Source: Gordionus sp. m RMFG-2023
Lineage: Eukaryota; Nematomorpha; Gordioida; Chordodea; Parachordodidae
NCBI RefSeq assembly: GCF_954871325.1
Contig: NC_088775.1
Location: forward strand, 14,857,561 to 14,921,560
Length of the DNA: 64,000 nt
Direction of reading: 5' to 3'
Made by a program: the position numbers and the translations under genes. The notes beneath the pieces are model-generated. The model was given only the letters and a program-made list of their open reading frames with translations. It ran no database searches and was not told where the DNA came from. Within the stretch, counting starts at the first letter, position 1. Every line of letters starts with the position of its first letter. Positions 60,001 to 64,000 of this stretch are shown piece after piece.

Positions 60001-61221
60001 AATGAAACGGATTGTATAAAATACATTTGGAAAATAAAATACAGTAAAATCTGCCTAATTTCGGCACTGTTAGAACCAAAATTTACCCAAATTGTCAAGG
60101 CGTTTTTTTAATATTTAATAGGAATTTGATTGTGACTATGCCCACCACCGGCGAAATATTATTAATCATTGATATCCATAAAATGTTATAAATGTGTATT
60201 ATTTTACAATTTTCTTCATTTTTTTGGGAACATACTTTTTCACCTATAGGTCTGGTTGACTAGAAAAAATTGGTCTCTAATACTTAACAGTATTTGCGAA
60301 TAAGATTTACTAATTACAATTGTGTAATCTTAAATAATTACTAATTAAATCATAAGGCGAATAATAAAAAAAAAGGTTTCAAACCTGGCATATATACCTT
60401 GTTAGAGGCTATAAATTTGTTAGTATGTTTATAACCAGTAAGTTAATTTGCATGTCAGTCAACCAGATGTGCATAAGTCGGAAATATTATTTGGTGCGGA
60501 ATAATATGACTCTAAGGCGATAAATATAAAAAAATATACTAATATTTCTTTCATATTAATTTACCAAAAATCTTGGAACTTTTTAAAATTACTTTTAATA
60601 TACATTTATGTAAACTAAATATATTTTTTACAATACATGAACATAGATTTACATAAATACTAGCATCCATGATTTTTAATTAACTGAATTTAATAAGGGG
60701 TCGAGATATATGGTAAATAATAATACATAAATCAGGAAGCAATATTAAATAATGTTTTTAATGATTTGAATCAATGAGTTTTCCCAATTTGCATATTTAA
60801 AAAAAAAATCAGAGAACTATATCCATCTAAATAATTAATTGTGACTGCAATAAATAACTCAAAAATAAATTTGAATGTCAATGACAGTGTTAATTATAAT
60901 ATAAATAAATAAATAAGGAAATTTCGTGTAATTATAATTGCATAAAAATATGTTTTGATTTTTTTTCTTTAAACAATAGCGTGCAAATTTCCATCTTATT
61001 TTCAAAAAAATATAAATCATTTGGATAGTTTATAATACAAAATTATATATTATTGCAATTTTATTAGTAGCATATTTATTAGAAATGAGCTAATGCAAAA
61101 AAAATCGGAGATGACTCGATAAAAATGTAAATTTTACATAATTAAAATTGTATTTAAAGAAAATTTTGATTCATCGAATGTCAAAGATAAAATATTATTT
61201 AAAAAATATATATCAGCATTT
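57099..61221. other. Non-coding DNA between hAT nest and the LMBR1 homologue
   Basis: About 4.1 kb. The first 150 bases may be remnant of the hAT starting at 50140. A decayed CCGG-type element is seen at about 58335-58620 (TTTGGTCCGGCATGG, GGACCGGGCTC, CGGGTCTGGC). A G run with CCCGCCCGC segments at 59060-59290 resembles hAT ends but is unpaired. No gene is supported. Confidence 0.45.
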
Positions 61222-63372
61222 TTAATTCAAATGCGTAATTATTCGAAATTTAATAATTTTGGCTGATGCGAAGAGAATGAGGGAATGAACATTACAAGAG
61301 GAAAAAGTGGGAAGCGGGTAAGGAACGAATGATAAAAATCTATTGTAAAGTTCTAATTTCATGGCGCGAGTGAATTTATTGGTTAGACACCAGGCGGTGG
61401 CGAGTACGAAGACTAAATTGTAAAATAGGACCAGGTAAAAGTTGCCTAACCATTGGAGTTTTCCCAAATTGCCTATGAGATCGAATTTCGTAATACCTAG
61501 TGATGTTTTTGGTAAAAAAATACTTTATTTAAAATTTTCATTAAAAGATAGAAAAAGGGAGTCAATTTAAGTTATGCGTCATATTTTTTTGTGACAAGAT
61601 TATGAGAACGTTCCAACTAAAATGTCCGCTTTTTTAAAGAAAAGTAACCATTTTGTGATGACATATTTTTTTTAAAGTATCGATTTTGTATGACAAACTC
61701 TAAGGTAGCACAAAAATCCATAATAAAGTATATGCAAGAATTTGTGATCCCGGATATGAACTAATATGGTGATAGCAATCAATTCAGTGTTGCATTATTT
61801 TATTCGTAATTTTACACTCCTTGTTAGCAATTAAAAGGAAGGAATATTTTTTATTTTAAAATATTTCTCAAAATCTATTATTCTTTTTAAATTATTATTT
61901 ATACTTTATAATAGTATACAGGAGAAAATATTTAAAATAAATTATATTTATAAATGTAAAATAAATTACTAAAAACTAGTGAGTGATAGTGTATAATATA
62001 TATAATTATATCGAGATAGTTTTAAAAATATAGAAATTATTAAAATCTAAAATATTTTTTTGAAAGTAAGAAGTAACGTTGTTTAAAAAAGTAACTTGTT
62101 AACGTTAGATTTATTAAAATTTAACAAAAAAAACGTTACCTTTTCAGTAAAGTATACTTTATATCACTTAATAATATAGGAATTATATATTAATTATCTT
62201 TCTCTTTTTAAAAAAAATAATTCATAATCATATTTCACAATCTTCTATTACAGAAATAATAATATTTTAGATATTAAACCTATAGTTCGAGAGAACACGG
62301 GAAACGCTGAGGTTAGTATGAGGAAAATGCCGCAATTGAGGATTATTTTGGTGAGCGATGTTCCTTTTAATTTAGGTTTAATACGTGCGAAACAGGGAAG
62401 ACCAACGAAACCAATAAAACTGGCTATTTTCAGGTAACTATTTTAAAGATTTAATGAAGACTTTGATAAAAAAATAACAATTTACTTTTACCAATTTTAA
62501 AACCCGATAAAAAATAAATTAAGGTTTATTTTTACCAATTTCATAAATTAAATTATGAATGATTAATTATTTTTTGCTATTATTCTAGAAATCCCTAATT
62601 TCCAACTTTATAGGATTTTCCATCCCAGGCTTATTTTTTTTGGATATGTTGGCTCTATAGGTAGAATCAATATCGACCATAAAATGTGGTTCTAGTTCTC
62701 CTAGATTTAACCAGGTTCCAACTTCTGATTTCGGATTCAAACTTAATAAGCAATGAAACCCTCTAAAACAAAAAAATATTTTGTTTGGTATGTGGAAATT
62801 TTCTCTAAAAATAATTTTAAATGAGATTCCGAGTGATCTAATTTCACTCTGATCATTTAAAAAAAAATTATTGTATTAAGTTCCTTGTAAATTAGCCCAA
62901 ATCCCGTAAAATTAAAGAAGAGATGCCGCATACAGAATTTGATCGGATGGATGATCCGGATATACCTGTCCAGAATCAAAAAAAAATTAGGATTTATGCC
63001 AAACCTATATCGATATAAATAAAAAATTGAATACTATCTAACATTTATATTTATTATATTGCTTAAATATATCTCTATCGAATTTTTAGTACCAACTAGT
63101 AATAAAATTTTTTAGATCATGCTGGGAAAAAATATCTGCTAAATCTCAAATTTAATTATATTCCTTCCTTTGTTACTTATAAAATGCAGTTTGAAAAATA
63201 AATATTCAAATAAAGTATCTATATATTATTTATGAGTATTCATAAGAAAAATAGAGCTCTCATTGATTATATTGATTATATTGTGTATAAATCGTAAAAT
63301 AAAATATTTACAAAATTATAATGACGTCCAAGAAGCCACCGAGTGGTCCAATAAACGATAAAGATGTATTTC
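61222..63372 (-). CDS. LMBR1/LMBR1L homologue, last three exons (partial, spliced)
   Basis: Three exons join in frame on the minus strand: 63372-63312, 62437-62280 and 61496-61222 (stop). Introns are 874 and 783 bp with GT-AG ends. The joined text runs NTSLSFIGPLGGFLDVIII, then YLKIASFIGFVGLP, then LTKIILNCGIFLILTSAFPV and FSRTIG, then ITKFDLIGNLGKLQWLGNFY and LVLFYNLVFVLATAWCLTNK, which is the conserved C-terminal half of animal LMBR1 and LMBR1L: the last three membrane segments with the SALPVFSRTLG-type and WLGNFY motifs, and a short cytoplasmic tail with PLP. The family are plasma-membrane or ER proteins with nine membrane segments; LMBR1L is the lipocalin-1 receptor. Exons are less AT-rich than the introns. 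The 5' exons are off the right edge or not recognised. Confidence 0.88.
62585..62765 (-). other. Open, exon-like stretch inside the first visible LMBR1 intron
   Basis: After a TTTTAG, the minus strand is open for about 58 codons (GFHCLLSLNPKSEVGTWLNL, then GELEPHFMVDIDS) and ends at a stop. The composition is protein-like and less AT-rich, but the text is not in the LMBR1 family as I know it, and exon joining around it already works without it. It may be a remnant of a mobile element or an alternative exon. Confidence 0.3.
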
Positions 63373-63735
63373 CTATATTGATATGCTTGTTTTTATAGAA
63401 TTTTACCATTGTAAATAATTTAAAATTAAACTTATATAAAAAGTAAATGTCAATATCAATCAACTCTATTTCATAAAATTTTAACTGACACTCACATGTC
63501 TATAGAACCTTCCAACCTATCTATTATAATTTCTTGTGATTCTGGAAAATATTTTAATATGGAATTCATTACCAGCCACAACCTAAGCTCTCTATAAACG
63601 AGGCCAAGGAATTTTATTTTATAAAAAACAAAAAAATATATAAATAATTTTTTTTCAGAATAACTATAGTTTCATGATTATAATTTAAATTATAATAATT
63701 TTCATGATAATGATTTAAATTTAATTCGAATAAAT

Positions 63736-63940
63736 CAGAGATGCATCAGTGTCGGTAACGAATACCATGGCATTGATAAGTTTTGATTTTAACTTAATAC
63801 CAGTGGTGGAGAGCCAAGGATAATTAAGGATCTTAAATTAAAAAAAAAAAATTTTTCCCCATTTCTTTCATTTTTTAAATTTAATTTCTTTTTTTTTATA
63901 AATTAATTATAAATGATAAGTTGCATTGAATGCATCTCTG
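63736..63940. mobile_element. Miniature hAT-like element
   Basis: The ends CAGAGATGCATCAGTG and TTGAATGCATCTCTG are inverted repeats (CAGAGATGCAT), as in other CAGAG-type elements of this window. A CAGTGGTGGAGAGCCAAGGA segment inside (63803-63822) looks like another hAT terminus. No matching 8-bp duplication is seen, so the limits are less sure. Non-coding, 205 bp, upstream of the LMBR1 exons. Confidence 0.55.
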
Positions 63941-64000
63941 AAATGAGATATTTTAAAAATAGTCGAATCGTATGCACGAATTGTAGTGTGCTGAGATGAT

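Overview
This is a very AT-rich metazoan chromosome segment. The surviving protein-coding genes have spliceosomal GT-AG introns, and one is a seven-transmembrane receptor, which points to an animal; I cannot name the species from sequence alone. Three host loci are recognisable: (1) the N-terminal part of a nuclear-pore Tpr/Megator-like coiled-coil gene on the minus strand (eight exons between 6918 and 1435, leaving the window on the left; four of its introns are only 40-44 bp); (2) a single-exon, divergent rhodopsin-like GPCR at 40825-42048 (+); (3) the last three exons of an LMBR1/LMBR1L (limb region 1 / lipocalin-receptor) homologue on the minus strand (63372-61222), whose 5' part lies off the right edge.

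Most of the rest is transposon tissue, dominated by hAT DNA transposons. Several are delimited by terminal inverted repeats plus 8-bp target-site duplications read directly: 3057-4749 (GCAAAATG), 7337-13231 (AAGTTGAG), 20634-22578 (GATATTGG/CATATTGG), 26533-28259 (AGTATATT/AGTATAGT), 27862-28237 (TCCGCGAT, nested in the previous one), 29370-32584 (ACTGTATT), 35440-37425 (ATTTAATG) and 51732-57090 (ATAGATAG/CTAGATAG). The 7337-13231 copy carries a decayed ZMYM1-type transposase gene whose 5' half is a tandem array of small symmetrical phase-1 exons, and it also holds an inverted duplicate of its own C-terminal coding region. The 51732-57090 copy carries a decayed BED-finger transposase and is itself inserted into an older hAT that begins at 50140. 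Other hAT pieces lie at 893-1065 and 37590-39180, and many short CCGGGCC-type miniature elements are scattered about.

Retroelements: the 3' end of an RTE-like LINE opens the window (1-856, +). A broken Ty3/Gypsy fossil occupies about 13603-19832 (+), with gag zinc knuckles, protease, reverse transcriptase, RNase H and integrase recognisable. Two coding-less LTR elements are nested in hAT copies: 54124-56714 (193-bp LTRs with one difference, primer site, purine tract, 5-bp duplication; young) and about 30261-32314 (minus strand, older).

Layout: 1-7328 Tpr gene with LINE, hAT and palindromic-repeat insertions in its introns; 7337-13239 autonomous-type hAT; 13240-19832 Gypsy fossil; 19833-40824 non-coding DNA and hAT derivatives; 40825-42048 GPCR; 42049-50139 non-coding with short repeats; 50140-57098 nest of hAT in hAT with an LTR element inside; 57099-61221 non-coding; 61222-63372 LMBR1 homologue; a miniature element near the right edge. 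The host genes show no functional linkage to each other.
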